36,029 nucleotides of DNA from Marinosulfonomonas sp. GTDB taxonomy: Bacteria; Pseudomonadota; Alphaproteobacteria; Rhodobacterales; Rhodobacteraceae. Location of the stretch: assembly GCA_030625325.1 (NCBI GenBank), contig DAOURA010000005.1:1-36029 (forward strand), in the 5' to 3' direction. A program made the translations under genes and the position numbers. The notes beneath the pieces are model-generated. The model did not search any database and was not told the origin of the DNA. It worked only from the letters and a program-made list of their open reading frames with translations. This document shows positions 15,861-24,060 of the stretch, piece by piece (the stretch's first letter is position 1; every line of letters begins with the position of its first letter).

Positions 15861-18017
15861 CTAATGCTCAAACCGCGCCACAAGTTCGCCAAACCGCGGG
15901 TCTTTGCGCACCGGGGCCAGGTCATGATCCGACACTTTCATGAACTGAAACCATTCATCCGAGCGCCCAAGAATAAGGCACCTTTCCAACGCGGCAAGGG
16001 ATTTGTCGATCTCACCCAACTGGGCATAAAGACAGCCGATATTATACATCTGCGTGCCATCCTCTGTAACCCCGTCCTGCGCAATCTCGGCCCAGCGGAT
16101 TGCCTCGGCCGTTTCACCCAGATCATTGTGCGAAAATGCGATCATCATCGCCGCCGCAACATGGTGCGGATCAATGGCGATGATCTTTTTCGAGATATCC
16201 AGAACCTGCCGGGCATAAAATCGCAGTTCTTGCGGGTAATCCAACCCCCGCAGGCAAACCTGTAACATCATGCAATTGGGAATGGTACGATCGCCCAGTT
16301 CATAGGCTTTCTTGAATGACACAAAGGCTTTTTCGGTGTTTTCCTCAATATTAAGGTAATATTTCCCAAGGCGGAAATGGGCCTCATCCAGCATTGGGTT
16401 TAAAAGTATGGCCTTTTCATAATCCTGTTTGGCGGCGCCCGTATTCCCCATAATCTGATAGACGTGCCCGCGCGCGGCGTAACCTTCTGCAAGGGTTGGG
16501 TTAATATCCAGCGCCCTGTTGCAGTCTTTCAGGGCTGCATCCAGAATATCCGATTTCATTTTTGCGTCAGCCGTCAGGATCGCAGCACAATTGCCAAGGC
16601 CCGCGTAGGCCTGCGCATAATCTGGGTCCAGGTCCACAGCCCTTTGAAAAAGCTCATAGGCCAGTTGGTAATTGTCGATCCCACAAATACGAAATACATT
16701 CCTGCCACGCAGGTAACATTGATAGGCCTCGGCACTGGTGGTGGCCGATTTTCCGGCCCGCTCAGAAATCAGTGGTGTCAGGTTAATATCCAATGCCATT
16801 ACAATGGCCTGTGATATTTCACTTTGCAGCTCGAAAATATTGTCGAACGTGCGGTCAAACCGCTCTGCCCAGATTTGACGGTTGTTTTGTGCATCTATCA
16901 ACTGCGCCGAAATACGAACACTGTTGCCAAATTTGCGCACGCTGCCTTCCAGCAGGTAATGCACCCCCAGATCCTGTGCAATTTGTGATGGCGACACATC
17001 AGCCCCCCGATACACCTGCCCCGCACTTCGTGAGGCCACCGACAATGTGCCAATCCCCGACAGGTCGGTGATGATGTCCTCGGTAATGCCATCCGCGAAA
17101 TAGTTTTGTTCCGCGTCGCCACTCATATTTGCAAAAGGCAGAACCACGACAGAGGCCGCGTTATCCGCGTGAAACAGGGGCTGTTGGGTTGGGGCCGTTA
17201 CGGGGCGGGGCTTGGATTTTGCCGTCTGATAGACCGATGCAACCCGTTGATGTTGCGCCGGGGTGGCATCCGGGTTTTGCAGGGCAATACTATCGGCCAG
17301 TGCCTGTGTTTCAGGGCCCGGGGTCGTGTCCAGTTCGTGCGACAACAATTCCGCGCAGGTCTTGAACTGCGTCAGTGCCAGCGCCCGTTCACCGCTGGCC
17401 ACATAAAGGCGCATGATGGTCCGGTGGGTTTGCTCCCTTAAGGGTTCCAGCGACAGGCTGGCGCGCATCAGATCAATCGCGCCCCGGTTTTGCCCGACCT
17501 CCGCCAGCCGATCAGCGTTATTTTTCAGCAACCCAACAGCCAGATCATTGCATTCGGCGCGAAGGGTGCGCAGCCAAGCCATGAACAGTTCGCTGTCGTG
17601 TTCAAACCCGGCCAGAAAGTCACCACCGTAAAAATCGTTCAGTGTGGCAATGTCTTTGCCCGTTTCTACCAGCCCCCTAAGGTGGTCATAATCAGTGCAC
17701 AAACAGCCGGGGCGCAGGCTGATCATGTCCTGATCAACAATCAGCGCGTCATCCCCAATCGCGCGTCGTATTCCCGACAGCGCGGTGCGCAGGCTGGCGC
17801 GCGCCTGTTCGTCCTGTCGATCGCTCCATAACAATGCCGCCAGTTGATCACGGGTGCGCGCCTGCCCGGCCGGCACCGCCAGATAGGCCAGCAACTGTCG
17901 GCTTTTGCGCGCCTTCAACTCAATGGGTTGCCCGGCGCCATCGCAAAGGGTCAGCCCACCCAGAACATTAAGAACCGGGCTCAGGGGGCGGTTATGGGTT
18001 GAAACCATTTTTTGCAT
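15861..18017 (-). CDS. Large transcriptional regulator: winged helix, BTAD, TolB-like and TPR domains
   Basis: A 718-residue SARP-like regulator. Residues about 15-105 form an OmpR-type winged helix (LKARKSRQLLAYLAV, then QLAALLWSD and ARASLRTALSGIRRAIGDD). Residues about 107-245 are the bacterial transcriptional activator domain of helices. After a Pro/Thr-rich linker, residues about 288-395 read VVVLPFANMSGDAEQNYFADG then SVRKFGNSVRISAQLIDA, the TolB-like domain seen in many proteobacterial adenylate-cyclase and wHTH proteins. The C-terminal 300 residues are TPR repeats (DPDYAQAYAGLGNCAAIL, NPTLAEGYAARGHVY, NPMLDEAHFRLGKYY). No transmembrane segment is seen. The start MQKM has alternatives three codons apart. 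Its signal and targets are unknown; it is transcribed away from hisB and may be autoregulated. Confidence 0.85.
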   Translation of the reverse strand: MQKMVSTHNRPLSPVLNVLGGLTLCDGAGQPIELKARKSRQLLAYLAVPAGQARTRDQLAALLWSDRQDEQARASLRTALSGIRRAIGDDALIVDQDMISLRPGCLCTDYDHLRGLVETGKDIATLNDFYGGDFLAGFEHDSELFMAWLRTLRAECNDLAVGLLKNNADRLAEVGQNRGAIDLMRASLSLEPLREQTHRTIMRLYVASGERALALTQFKTCAELLSHELDTTPGPETQALADSIALQNPDATPAQHQRVASVYQTAKSKPRPVTAPTQQPLFHADNAASVVVLPFANMSGDAEQNYFADGITEDIITDLSGIGTLSVASRSAGQVYRGADVSPSQIAQDLGVHYLLEGSVRKFGNSVRISAQLIDAQNNRQIWAERFDRTFDNIFELQSEISQAIVMALDINLTPLISERAGKSATTSAEAYQCYLRGRNVFRICGIDNYQLAYELFQRAVDLDPDYAQAYAGLGNCAAILTADAKMKSDILDAALKDCNRALDINPTLAEGYAARGHVYQIMGNTGAAKQDYEKAILLNPMLDEAHFRLGKYYLNIEENTEKAFVSFKKAYELGDRTIPNCMMLQVCLRGLDYPQELRFYARQVLDISKKIIAIDPHHVAAAMMIAFSHNDLGETAEAIRWAEIAQDGVTEDGTQMYNIGCLYAQLGEIDKSLAALERCLILGRSDEWFQFMKVSDHDLAPVRKDPRFGELVARFEH

Positions 18018-18027
18018 AGTAGTGACC

Positions 18028-18068
18028 TGAATTATTCAAACTATAGCACCAACGATGACAATAATTCA
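18028..18068. promoter_or_regulatory. Paired inverted repeats around the likely -10 of the large regulator gene
   Basis: TGAATTATT (18028-18036) and AATAATTCA (18060-18068) are perfect inverted copies, 32 bases apart centre to centre, close to three helical turns. The left copy is itself part of the palindrome TGAAT-T-ATTCA (18028-18038). Between them lies TATAGT on the minus strand (18045-18040), a likely -10 for the 718-residue regulator gene. This looks like a looping or cooperative operator, probably for autoregulation. No good -35 was found. Confidence 0.5.
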
Positions 18069-18137
18069 CCGAAATCCTGTGCACCGGGACACAAAGCCAC
18101 GCTTGCCAATAATAATCAAGTCAGCCCCAACCGCGCC

Positions 18138-18167
18138 TTGGCAAGGCCACACCCGCCATCCTATAAG
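18138..18167 (+). promoter_or_regulatory. Candidate promoter of the his operon
   Basis: TTGGCA (18138-18143) and TATAAG (18162-18167) are 18 bases apart, 26 bases before the hisB start. Both match sigma70 hexamers at four of six positions or better. Confidence 0.5.
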
Positions 18168-18193
18168 GCAGCTAAATTCTGACGGAGGCCCCC

Positions 18194-18781
18194 ATGCGGA
18201 CGGCAAAGATCACGCGCAAAACAGCGGAAACGGCGATCACGGTTGAACTGAACCTTGATGGAACCGGCCAATATGACAACCAGACCGGCGTTGGTTTCTT
18301 TGACCACATGCTGGACCAGTTGGCGCGCCATTCGCTGATTGACATGAATATCCGCGCCAAGGGCGATCTGCACATTGACGATCACCACACCGTGGAAGAC
18401 GTTGGTATTGCGCTTGGTCAGGCGCTGACACAGGCGCTTGGCGACAAAAAGGGCATCCGGCGCTACGGCGAATGCCACCTGCCGATGGACGACGCACAGG
18501 TGCGTTGCGCGCTGGACCTTTCCGCGCGCCCGTTTTTGGTGTGGAACGTCACTCTGCCCACCGCGAAGATCGGCACGTTTGACAGTGAACTGGTGCGTGA
18601 ATTTTTTCAGGCGCTGGCCACCCACGGCGGCATAACCCTGCACATTGACCAGTTGCACGGGCTAAACAGCCACCACATTGCCGAGGCCGCGTTTAAGGCC
18701 GTGGCGCGTGCATTGCGTGTGGCGGTGGAAACTGATCCACGCAAAAGTGACGCAATCCCGTCCACCAAGGGGGCGCTTTAG
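18194..18781 (+). CDS. hisB: Imidazoleglycerol-phosphate dehydratase
   Basis: A 195-residue cytoplasmic enzyme for histidine step six, dehydrating imidazole glycerol phosphate to imidazole acetol phosphate. All metal-binding signatures are present: [15 protein letters not shown] (about 34-48), [20 protein letters not shown] (about 57-76) and the C-terminal [13 protein letters not shown] (about 156-168). The two HHxxE/HHxxxE Mn sites are intact. The length matches monofunctional HisB, without the phosphatase domain of enteric HisB. ATG 18194 has a GGAGG site at 18184-18188. It starts the operon that continues with hisH two bases later. Confidence 0.97.
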   Translation: MRTAKITRKTAETAITVELNLDGTGQYDNQTGVGFFDHMLDQLARHSLIDMNIRAKGDLHIDDHHTVEDVGIALGQALTQALGDKKGIRRYGECHLPMDDAQVRCALDLSARPFLVWNVTLPTAKIGTFDSELVREFFQALATHGGITLHIDQLHGLNSHHIAEAAFKAVARALRVAVETDPRKSDAIPSTKGAL

Positions 18782-18783
18782 GG

Positions 18784-19422
18784 GTGACCACGGTTCTTGT
18801 AGATTACGACAGTGGCAACCTGCATTCCGCCGAAAAGGCGTTTCAGCGGATGGCGGCGCAATCAGACGCGGGCAAGGTCATTGTCACATCTGACCCTGAT
18901 GTGGTTGCACGGGCGGACCGTATCGTGTTGCCCGGCGACGGGGCGTTTCCGGCCTGCAAGAAACAACTGGCCGACTACACCGGCCTGTTCGAAGCAATTG
19001 AGGACGCCACCCGCAACCGCGCCGTGCCATTCCTTGGTATCTGCGTCGGCATGCAGATGATGGCCAGCGTCAGCCGTGAATACGAAAATACCGACGGCTT
19101 TGGCTGGGTCGGTGGTGAGGTTGTGAAAATTGAACCCTCTGACCCGGCCCTAAAGGTGCCGCACATGGGCTGGAACGATCTGGTGATTGACCACCCCCAC
19201 CCGGTATTAAACGGCATCAACACCGGCGATCACGCCTATTTCGTGCATTCCTACCACATGCGCCTGACAGATCCGGCGCACCTGCTGGCCCATTGCGATT
19301 ATGGCGGGGATATCACGGCAATCATCGGGCGCGACAATATGATCGGCACCCAGTTTCATCCAGAAAAAAGCCAGAGCGCAGGGCTCCGGCTAATCTCGAA
19401 CTTTTTGGGCTGGCGACCCTAG
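18784..19422 (+). CDS. hisH: Imidazole glycerol phosphate synthase, glutaminase subunit
   Basis: A 212-residue class I glutamine amidotransferase that feeds ammonia to HisF. The catalytic triad is visible: Cys in FLGICVGMQMM (about residue 83), and His and Glu in GTQFHPEKSQ near residue 190. The oxyanion PGDGAF loop is near residue 55. The start is GTG at 18784, giving the normal TTVLVDYDSGN opening; it is two bases after the hisB stop, so coupling is likely. It is followed by an opposite-strand gene, and hisA begins only 560 bases later. Confidence 0.96.
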   Translation: MTTVLVDYDSGNLHSAEKAFQRMAAQSDAGKVIVTSDPDVVARADRIVLPGDGAFPACKKQLADYTGLFEAIEDATRNRAVPFLGICVGMQMMASVSREYENTDGFGWVGGEVVKIEPSDPALKVPHMGWNDLVIDHPHPVLNGINTGDHAYFVHSYHMRLTDPAHLLAHCDYGGDITAIIGRDNMIGTQFHPEKSQSAGLRLISNFLGWRP

Positions 19423-19446
19423 GTCACCAGCCAATGGGTGTTGGTG

Positions 19447-19842
19447 TTACTGAACCCGTGTCCAGGTTTGTTTCTTGCAGATCAAGCCACCTGCAACACA
19501 ACCGGCAACCTTCAGAACATTGCCTTTCAACGTCATTTTTGACATGAAAATCTTGTCTGTGGATGGCTGCCAAATCTTGCCACTACCGTATTTGCCGGGG
19601 TTGCTTTTGGGATGCATATCCCAAACCAGATTTTTGCCGATATTTGGTGATTTGTATTCACCATCATCATTAAACGTTCTGGTAATCACGGCACAAAGTG
19701 CAGTGCCACATTGGGCCATTTCAACAAAGGCAAAGGCCCCGTCGTCCACCTGGGTCTTCCAAGTGCCTTCAACCGGGTCAGCCGCAAAGGCCGATGTTGA
19801 AAACCCCAACGCAAGGGCGGTCATCAGTACAAACTTCTTCAT
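19447..19842 (-). CDS. Exported DUF2147-family protein, antisense within the his operon
   Basis: A 131-residue exported protein of the DUF2147 family. The signal peptide is MKKFVLMTALALGFSTSAFA with cleavage after about residue 20. The mature part has the family pattern: VEGTWKT near the start, YGSGKIWQPSTDKIFMSKM in the middle and LKVAGCVAGGL with QTWTRV at the end, with paired cysteines. These small lipocalin-like secreted proteins have no settled role. ATG 19842 has GGGAGAG upstream; the reading to 20001 is an extension over the hisA start. It lies between hisH and hisA on the other strand, so his transcripts would make antisense RNA to it unless terminated. Confidence 0.85.
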   Translation of the reverse strand: MKKFVLMTALALGFSTSAFAADPVEGTWKTQVDDGAFAFVEMAQCGTALCAVITRTFNDDGEYKSPNIGKNLVWDMHPKSNPGKYGSGKIWQPSTDKIFMSKMTLKGNVLKVAGCVAGGLICKKQTWTRVQ

Positions 19843-19982
19843 TCTTCTCTCCCTGAATAATTGCACCACTATGCGCTGGCACCACATTGATGGGCAAGCC
19901 TGACGTTGGGTCGCGCACACTCTTTGCAATTCTTCACGCATTCTGCCAAAGACCGGGGGAATACTAAACAAAGGCAAACCTG

Positions 19983-20705
19983 ATGATCCTTTACCCCGCA
20001 ATTGACCTGAAAGACGGCAACTGTGTGCGCCTGATCAAAGGCGACATGGAACAATCCACCGTGTTCAACAACAGCCCCGCCACACAGGCCCGCGCCTTTC
20101 AGGATGCGGGCTGCGAATGGCTGCATCTGGTGGATTTGAACGGCGCCTTTGCCGGTGAACCCGTAAACGGCGCCGCTGTTGATGCCATCCTGGCCGAAAC
20201 CTCCGTCCCGGCCCAACTGGGCGGCGGCATCCGCGACATGGCCACAATCGAAGGCTGGCTAACCAAGGGGCTGGCGCGCGTCATCCTGGGGACAGTCGCC
20301 GTTGAAAACCCCGATCTGGTGCGCCAGGCGGCGCGCGCCTTCCCCGGTCAGGTGGCCGTGGGGATAGATGCGCGCAACGGCAAGGTCGCAACCAAGGGCT
20401 GGGCCACGGAAACCGACGTGATGGTCACCGATCTGGCCCACAGCTTTGAAGACGCAGGTGTGGCCGCAATCATCTATACCGACATCAACCGTGACGGCGC
20501 AATGCAAGGCCCCAACGTCGCCGCCACCGCCGCCCTTGCCAACGCCGTTTCAATCCCGGTGATCGCCAGCGGCGGCGTGTCGTCACTGGACGATCTGGTG
20601 GCCCTGAAAAACTGCAATGCCCCGCTGAATGGTGCAATTTCCGGGCGCGCACTTTATGACGGGGCGCTGGACCTGAACGCGGCCATTGCGGCCCTTGCTG
20701 ACTAA
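19983..20705 (+). CDS. hisA: Phosphoribosylformimino-5-aminoimidazole carboxamide ribotide isomerase
   Basis: A 240-residue TIM-barrel isomerase for the fourth histidine step. The N-terminal catalytic Asp is in [18 protein letters not shown] (Asp8) and the second Asp is in [16 protein letters not shown] near residue 166. Phosphate-binding loops GGGIRD (about 80) and [12 protein letters not shown] (about 195) are present. It begins with MILYPAID at 19983, with AAGG just upstream, 140 bases after the antisense DUF2147 start. It is separated from hisF by 94 bases that carry a structured element. Confidence 0.96.
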   Translation: MILYPAIDLKDGNCVRLIKGDMEQSTVFNNSPATQARAFQDAGCEWLHLVDLNGAFAGEPVNGAAVDAILAETSVPAQLGGGIRDMATIEGWLTKGLARVILGTVAVENPDLVRQAARAFPGQVAVGIDARNGKVATKGWATETDVMVTDLAHSFEDAGVAAIIYTDINRDGAMQGPNVAATAALANAVSIPVIASGGVSSLDDLVALKNCNAPLNGAISGRALYDGALDLNAAIAALAD

Positions 20706-20730
20706 TGTATCTTCTGTTCGAAAATATCCT

Positions 20731-20780
20731 CGGGGGGCTTGGCCGAATGGCCAAGTGGGGGCAGACGGCCCCCTCCTCCG
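20731..20780 (+). ncRNA. Three-way-junction RNA fold between hisA and hisF
   Basis: The hisA-hisF gap folds by eye into a compact junction. The outer stem is CGGGGGG (20731-20737) with TCCTCCG (20774-20780), including two G-U pairs. Inside are hairpin CTTGGCC/GGCCAAG (20738-20744 and 20749-20755, loop GAAT) and hairpin GGGGGC/GCCCCC (20757-20762 and 20768-20773). Only one base joins the arms. The G-U pairs become C-A mismatches on the other strand, so a plus-strand RNA is favoured. It starts with AAAATATCC, resembling the repeat at 28160 and 33997. It ends 19 bases before the hisF ATG. Confidence 0.55.
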
Positions 20781-20799
20781 TCAAAATCCGGGAAATACC

Positions 20800-21561
20800 A
20801 TGCTGAAAACCCGCATCATCCCCTGCCTTGACGTCGCCGAAGGGCGCGTCGTTAAGGGCGTCAACTTTGTTGACCTGATTGATGCCGGTGACCCGGTTGA
20901 AAGCGCGCGCGCCTATGACGCGGCGGGCGCGGATGAACTGTGCTTTCTGGACATCATGGCTACCGAAGAAAACCGTGGCACGATGTTTGATCTGGTCACC
21001 CGCACGGCCGAACAATGCTTTATGCCGCTGACCATCGGCGGCGGGGTGCGCACGTCTGATGATGTGCGCGCGCTGCTGCTGGCAGGGGCAGACAAGGTCA
21101 GCTTTAATTCAGCCGCCGTTGCCAACCCCGATGTGGTGGCCCACGCCGCCAACCGCTTTGGCAGCCAGTGTATCGTTGTGGCAATTGACGCCAAAACCGT
21201 AAGCCCCGGCAAATGGGAAATTTTCACCCACGGCGGGCGGCGTGCCACTGGCATTGATGCGGTTGAATTCGCGCGCACGGTTGTGGCCAAGGGCGCCGGT
21301 GAAATCCTGCTGACCAGCATGGACCGTGACGGCACCCGCGCCGGGTTCAACATCCCACTTACCCGCGCCATATCGGACGCGGTCAGTGTTCCGGTCATCG
21401 CGTCCGGCGGGGTTGGCACACTGGACCATCTGGTGGAAGGTGTCACCCAAGGTCACGCCAGCGCGGTGCTGGCTGCTTCAATATTTCACTTTGGTGACTT
21501 CACCATTCGCGAGGCCAAAGACCACATGGCCGCCGCAGGTATCCCAATGAGGATGACATGA
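20800..21561 (+). CDS. hisF: Imidazole glycerol phosphate synthase, cyclase subunit
   Basis: A 253-residue TIM barrel that with HisH makes imidazole glycerol phosphate and AICAR. It opens [19 protein letters not shown] with catalytic Asp11, and has the second Asp in [14 protein letters not shown] near residue 130. The phosphate loops [12 protein letters not shown] and [12 protein letters not shown] are intact. I start at ATG 20800, which gives the family N-terminus; the reading from 20686 would overlap hisA and run through the structured gap. Its stop overlaps the hisE start (ATGA-type coupling). Confidence 0.96.
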   Translation: MLKTRIIPCLDVAEGRVVKGVNFVDLIDAGDPVESARAYDAAGADELCFLDIMATEENRGTMFDLVTRTAEQCFMPLTIGGGVRTSDDVRALLLAGADKVSFNSAAVANPDVVAHAANRFGSQCIVVAIDAKTVSPGKWEIFTHGGRRATGIDAVEFARTVVAKGAGEILLTSMDRDGTRAGFNIPLTRAISDAVSVPVIASGGVGTLDHLVEGVTQGHASAVLAASIFHFGDFTIREAKDHMAAAGIPMRMT

Positions 21562-21866
21562 CTACACTTGAAAAACTAAGCCGCACAATTGAGGCCCGAA
21601 AAACCGCCGCCCCCGACAGCTCATGGACCGCGCGCCTGCTGGCAGCAGGCCCTGAAAAGGCGGCAGAAAAATTTGGCGAAGAAGCAATTGAGGCCATCAT
21701 AGAAGCCGTCAAAGGTGATCGCGCCGCCCTAACCCGCGAGGCGGCAGATGTCCTATATCACCTGTTGGTCATGCTGGCCGCGTGTGACGTGACACTGGAC
21801 GACGTGCTGGGCGAACTGGAACGCCGTCAGGGCACATCCGGGATCGACGAAAAGGCCGCGCGCTAA
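21558..21866 (+). CDS. hisE: Phosphoribosyl-ATP pyrophosphatase
   Basis: A 102-residue all-helical MazG-like pyrophosphatase for the second histidine step. The metal site is in [18 protein letters not shown] (about residues 36-53) and [13 protein letters not shown] (about 60-72). It is monofunctional, not fused to HisI. It overlaps hisF by four bases. Its stop overlaps the stop of the convergent TPR gene by three bases and no terminator hairpin is obvious. HisI, HisG, HisZ, HisC and HisD are not in the window. Confidence 0.95.
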   Translation: MTTLEKLSRTIEARKTAAPDSSWTARLLAAGPEKAAEKFGEEAIEAIIEAVKGDRAALTREAADVLYHLLVMLAACDVTLDDVLGELERRQGTSGIDEKAAR

Positions 21867-23332
21867 CCGCCACCCATCCCAATAGCGGTTGAGCTGGAAA
21901 CCTTGTCACCCATCTGCGTGGTGCGCTTCACCCAGAAATTCAGGTCCGGCGCGATCCACCATTTTGTTTCAACCTCGCGCTTTATTTTCTTCGCCCCCAC
22001 CATCGATGTGGACAGTTCCCGGTAACGCACCACATAGGTGTCAAAATACCCCAGCGGCACATAGATTTGTTCAGTTTTTTCCACATAAAGACTGTAGTCC
22101 AGCGTCCCCATATGCACCTCTTTCATGCCAATGCGACAGCCCAGAACCATCGATTCAAACTGGAATGTTTTTGGGCACATCAACAACAACCGACCGTGCC
22201 CGACCACTTCTTTGCCAACCTCAAGGGGCCACAGATCTGCCGGGTCTGCCCCTTTGTGGGTGATCTGAAAGATCGGGCCCTCAACACCGCGGGGTCGAAA
22301 TTCACTGGTGAACAGACCGCGAAACGTTTCCACACTTTCGGGCGGAATGGCACCGGGGGCCATGAATTTTTCCATGTTATATTCCGCATCCGTTTTCAGC
22401 CCCACAGTCACCCTGTCACCATCCGTGCGTAGGGTCCGGGTGATCATCGCTTTGGCCTCTGGCATGGCTTTGGCTTCGGGCTGAAACCAGTCGGCAATCC
22501 CCTGAATGGCCAGTTCCATTTCCGAGCGGGTTTCACGCGGCAAAATCACCTGCAAAAATTGCACCGACAGGCCCTGTCTGGGCGCATTATAGGCCAGCGG
22601 GGCAAGGGCCGGGACCTGCCCCAGTTGGATCAGTTCATTTTTGCGCCCCTCAGAAACCCGAAAATTCGGATCAATGGTTTGGGCAATCAAAAAATTATGG
22701 CCAGCCAGCCCAATATCCCCGGCATTATAATGGGTTTTATACAGCTCCCTATAGGGGCCTATCAAAAGGGGTTCCAATTGTTTGACACGTTCAAAATCGA
22801 CCACGGCAAGTGCGCTGTCTTTGGCCCGAAGATGCACAAAGGCACGGTGCCACCATGGTCGGTAATAATCGTCTTTCTGGGAAATCGATTTCGTGTAAAA
22901 TTCCTTGGCTTCGTCGTCCCGCCCCATGCTGGCCAGAACCTTACCATAAAAATACGTGTTCCAGTATTTGTCCGGGTCCAGTTCCAACAGGCGCGCGGTG
23001 TCCGCCAGTGCCAGATCATAGTTATTCAGGCCATAATAAATCAGCGCGCGCCCCTCTAGCGAGCGCCAGTGTTCAGGGTCAATTTCAAGGCTGCGGGTGA
23101 ATTCAGGGATTGCCTTTTGGTAAAGCTGATAGTCCTTATAGGTGTCGCCACGCCGCTCAAAAAACCAGGCCTGATCGTCATATTCACCGCTTTCCAGCAG
23201 GGTGTCACAATCACGGATGCGCTCGATATAGGGGGTTTTGCTGCTTTTGCAGCTGGCTTCCAGTTTGGCGTCTTGCGCCACCGACACACCCGCACTAAGG
23301 GCAAAAATAACAACTGCTGCAATCATTCGCAT
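21863..23332 (-). CDS. Exported TPR-repeat protein of unknown function
   Basis: A 489-residue protein with an N-terminal signal peptide (AAVVIFALSAGVSVAQD). Residues about 35-240 are TPR-like helix pairs (QKAIPEFTRSLEIDPEHWR, DLALADTARLLELDPDKYW, DEAKEFYTKSISQKDD). The C-terminal half, from about 250, is a beta-rich region with PRETRSEMELAIQ, a two-cysteine part (LLLMCPKTFQFESMVLGC) and ELSTSMVGAKKIKRE; I do not recognise it as a named domain. Start ATG 23332 or 23326 both fit a signal peptide; the reading to 23407 runs into the next gene. It is likely periplasmic. Role unknown. Confidence 0.75.
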   Translation of the reverse strand: MRMIAAVVIFALSAGVSVAQDAKLEASCKSSKTPYIERIRDCDTLLESGEYDDQAWFFERRGDTYKDYQLYQKAIPEFTRSLEIDPEHWRSLEGRALIYYGLNNYDLALADTARLLELDPDKYWNTYFYGKVLASMGRDDEAKEFYTKSISQKDDYYRPWWHRAFVHLRAKDSALAVVDFERVKQLEPLLIGPYRELYKTHYNAGDIGLAGHNFLIAQTIDPNFRVSEGRKNELIQLGQVPALAPLAYNAPRQGLSVQFLQVILPRETRSEMELAIQGIADWFQPEAKAMPEAKAMITRTLRTDGDRVTVGLKTDAEYNMEKFMAPGAIPPESVETFRGLFTSEFRPRGVEGPIFQITHKGADPADLWPLEVGKEVVGHGRLLLMCPKTFQFESMVLGCRIGMKEVHMGTLDYSLYVEKTEQIYVPLGYFDTYVVRYRELSTSMVGAKKIKREVETKWWIAPDLNFWVKRTTQMGDKVSSSTAIGMGGG

Positions 23333-23406
23333 GGCACAATTCCCGGTCAGGTCCAATCCTGACAAGATAGACGGTTGGGCAGGCAACCGTCCAGCCCACC
23401 AAAACA

Positions 23407-23880
23407 CTACAGCTTTGATGAAATAATTCCGGTGTTAAAGCCACCCATCCGTAATTCAGAAAACAGGCGCTGATATTCGATTTTCGGGCATCTGTCCTGA
23501 ATGACATCCAGACCGTTTTCTTCGGCCTTGGCGGCCGCCACGGCGTGTTCAACACCGATCTGCATCCAGATGGTTTTCAGGCTTGGCAAAACCGCAAGTG
23601 CTTCATCAACAATTGCCGGAACCGCATCGGGGCGGCGAAAAATATCCACCATATCCACGGCCACCGATTTGGGGATATCCGACAGGCTGGCGTAAATTTC
23701 CTGACCAAACAGCCGCTCACCTGCATGTCCGGGGTTAACCGGAATGACCCGAAACCCCTTTAACCCCAGATAACGCGCCACAAAATAGCTGGGGCGTATC
23801 GGGTTCATTGACACCCCGACCCCCGCGATCACCTTGGTGCGCTTAAGAATTTTCCGAAGATGTGCATCTGAATAGTCCAT
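23407..23880 (-). CDS. CoA-binding domain protein (YccU type)
   Basis: A 157-residue Rossmann-fold protein of the CoA_binding_2 family. The nucleotide loop is VIAGVGVSMNPIRPSYFVARYL near residues 17-38, then GFRVIPVNPGHAGERLFGQ, and the IWMQIGVEHAVAAAKAEENGL region near residues 105-125. The conserved RCPKIEYQRL near the C-terminus is also typical. Many such proteins bind CoA, but no enzyme activity is settled. It starts at 23880, just left of a minus-strand terminator, so it forms a separate transcript from rlmB. Confidence 0.88.
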   Translation of the reverse strand: MDYSDAHLRKILKRTKVIAGVGVSMNPIRPSYFVARYLGLKGFRVIPVNPGHAGERLFGQEIYASLSDIPKSVAVDMVDIFRRPDAVPAIVDEALAVLPSLKTIWMQIGVEHAVAAAKAEENGLDVIQDRCPKIEYQRLFSELRMGGFNTGIISSKL

Positions 23881-23903
23881 GCAGACGACCTATCACCCCG
23901 TCA

Positions 23904-23941
23904 CAAAAGAAAAAAGCGCCCGATCTTAATGACCGGGCGCT
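23904..23941 (-). terminator. Rho-independent terminator downstream of rlmB
   Basis: AGCGCCCG (23915-23922) and CGGGCGCT (23934-23941) form an 8-bp perfect stem with an 11-base loop. On the minus strand the stem is followed by a T-rich tail (A-rich 23904-23914). It ends transcripts coming from rlmB and lies 120 bases after the rlmB stop. Confidence 0.85.
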
Positions 23942-24060
23942 AGTCACGGAACGAGGGACAGTGAAGTTGAATGCAGGAGTTCCATGCCCACACCCATGAT
24001 ATCAATCTAGGGCAGGTTCAGGCCACTTAAAGGCATGGTAAGCAAACTGTGAACAGGGTG

